This document shows, piece after piece, positions 5,851 through 6,680 of a DNA stretch of 6,680 nt. Every line of letters starts with the position of its first letter. The stretch's first letter is position 1. The DNA is from Chloroflexota bacterium (GTDB taxonomy: Bacteria; Chloroflexota; Anaerolineae; Anaerolineales; Villigracilaceae), in the NCBI GenBank assembly GCA_023459215.1, contig JAEWVF010000112.1:1-6680 (forward strand), read 5' to 3'. Position numbers and translations under genes: made by a program. The notes under the pieces are model-generated. The model had not been told where the DNA came from and searched no databases. It was given only the letters and a program-made list of their open reading frames with translations.

Positions 5851-5930
5851 GAATACACTGAAAAAACGGAAGAACACGGAAATCTTTTATTTTTTTCGTC
5901 TATTCCGTGAAATTCCGTGTGTTCCGTGTC
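5851..5930. repeat. Inverted array of TTCCGTG-type short repeats
   Basis: Three direct copies of TTCCGTG begin at 5903, 5913 and 5922. Three related units in the opposite orientation lie to the left: ACACTGAA (5855-5862), AACGGAA (5865-5871) and ACACGGAA (5874-5881). A T-rich centre (5884-5896) separates the arms. ACACGGAA at 5874-5881 is the exact complement of TTCCGTGT at 5913-5920 and 5922-5929, so a long hairpin can form. The array fills the 106-base gap between the second dehydrogenase and the next gene. It resembles the dispersed CCGTGT-rich intergenic repeats of many environmental bacteria. Confidence 0.7.
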
Positions 5931-5944
5931 CAGAAAGGTTTTTT

Positions 5945-6680
5945 ATGAAATATAAAATTAATAATGCCGTCGTCATCGGCTCGGGCACCATGGGCGCGGC
6001 GATTGCGGCGCATTTTGCCAATGCCGGGGTGGCGGTGACATTGTTGGATATCGTGCCGGTGGGACAAGTTGGTAACTTGTCCCACGAAGAGCGAAACAAA
6101 ATCGTCAACACCGGGCTGGAGAACGCCAAAAAGGCCAAACCGGCGGCGTTTTTCTCGTCAGAGGGGCATGCCCTCGTCAAAACCGGCAACCTGGAAGATG
6201 ATTTCGAATCCGCCGTCGCTGGGGCCGATTTGGTGCTGGAAGTCATTGTCGAGAATCTCAAAATCAAGCAGTCGCTGATGGAGCGCATCGACGCGGCGCG
6301 CAAACCGGGCAGCATCATTGCCTCGAACACCTCCGGTATCCCGCTCAAGGACATTGCCGCCGGGCGCAGCGAGGATTTCAGGCAGCACTTCCTCGGCATG
6401 CATTTCTTCAACCCGCCGCGCTACCTGAAACTGCTTGAAGTCATCCCGACTGCCGATACGCTGCCGGATGTGGTCAGTTTCATCAGCCATTTTGGCGAAT
6501 ACCGTTTGGGCAAGGGCATTGTCTTGTGCAAGGACACGCCCAATTTCATCGGCAACCGGGTCGCCTTTGGCACTGGTGCTTTTGCGCTCGATTTCATCAT
6601 CGAGAACGGCTACACTATCGATGAAGTCGATGCCATCACCGGCCCTCTGATGGGCCGCCCCAAAACCGCCACGTTTCGCC
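5945..6680 (+). CDS. fadN: 3-hydroxyacyl-CoA dehydrogenase, FadN/FadB-like N-terminal part, 3'-truncated by window edge
   Basis: The first 245 residues are visible with no stop before the window ends. The enzyme oxidises L-3-hydroxyacyl-CoA to 3-ketoacyl-CoA with NAD+. The Rossmann motif Gly-Ser-Gly-Thr-Met-Gly (12-17) is followed by Asp35 at the end of strand 2, which favours NAD+. The active-site set is complete: Ser127 (ASNTSGIPL), His153 (MHFFNPPRYLKLLE), Glu165 and Asn200 (DTPNFIGNR). The His-Glu spacing of 12 matches the family. 'HFFNPPRYLKLLE' and 'DAITGPLMGRPKTATFR' are typical of the long FadN/YusL-type proteins, in which an enoyl-CoA hydratase domain follows; that part is outside the window. 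AAAGG (5934-5938) lies 6 bases before the ATG. Residues 39-47 are encoded by a perfect 27-bp palindrome. The symbol is a family-level guess. Downstream one would expect a thiolase. Confidence 0.92.
   Translation, partial: MKYKINNAVVIGSGTMGAAIAAHFANAGVAVTLLDIVPVGQVGNLSHEERNKIVNTGLENAKKAKPAAFFSSEGHALVKTGNLEDDFESAVAGADLVLEVIVENLKIKQSLMERIDAARKPGSIIASNTSGIPLKDIAAGRSEDFRQHFLGMHFFNPPRYLKLLEVIPTADTLPDVVSFISHFGEYRLGKGIVLCKDTPNFIGNRVAFGTGAFALDFIIENGYTIDEVDAITGPLMGRPKTATFR
6059..6085. repeat. 27-bp palindromic element in frame inside the 3-hydroxyacyl-CoA dehydrogenase gene
   Basis: Arms 6059-6070 (GTGGGACAAGTT) and 6074-6085 (AACTTGTCCCAC) are exact 12-bp inverted copies around a GGT loop. The element is exactly nine codons long and starts on a codon boundary. 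It encodes Val-Gly-Gln-Val-Gly-Asn-Leu-Ser-His in the loop after the second Rossmann strand. It looks like a small intergenic-type repeat that has entered a coding region at a tolerant site. Confidence 0.8.

Noticed and set aside
5903..5930. CRISPR-like array
   Set aside because: The units are only 7-8 bases long with 2-3 base gaps, far below CRISPR repeat and spacer sizes, and no cas genes are near.

Overview
The window reads as a chromosomal segment of a moderately GC-rich, free-living bacterium. My best guess is a member of the Chloroflexota (Anaerolineae-like). This rests on the style of the L,D-transpeptidase, on the pairing of two unlike acyl-CoA dehydrogenases with a FadN-type 3-hydroxyacyl-CoA dehydrogenase, and on the many small palindromic repeats between genes. 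It comes from family memory, not from a search, and it is tentative. There are no phage, plasmid, IS, CRISPR, rRNA or tRNA features.

Left part (1-1770, plus strand): the 3' end of an L,D-transpeptidase gene (cell-wall cross-linking) is followed after 4 bases by an apparently solitary beta-class DNA methyltransferase. A strong bidirectional terminator overlaps the methyltransferase stop codon and separates it from a convergent gene. Middle (1792-2451, minus strand): an OmpR/PhoB-type DNA-binding protein whose receiver domain has lost the phospho-acceptor aspartate and the switch lysine. A 240-base divergent intergenic region (2452-2691) follows.

Right part (2632-6680, plus strand): a fatty-acid beta-oxidation type operon. 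A sigma70-like promoter with a 24-bp perfect palindromic operator on its expected start site drives a TetR regulator, then two acyl-CoA dehydrogenases, then the N-terminal part of a 3-hydroxyacyl-CoA dehydrogenase (FadN-like; runs off the window). The likely logic is that the TetR protein represses its own operon until an acyl-CoA ligand accumulates. The dehydrogenases then make the enoyl-CoA, and the last gene product oxidises (and, if full length, also hydrates) the intermediates.

The two most interesting points are these. (a) The first acyl-CoA dehydrogenase has Thr where the catalytic Glu is expected, next to a second one with an intact active site, which suggests a heteromeric or non-catalytic subunit. 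(b) Every junction in the operon after tetR carries a different palindromic repeat. One of them supplies the last ten codons of tetR, and another 27-bp palindrome sits in frame inside the 3-hydroxyacyl-CoA dehydrogenase coding sequence.
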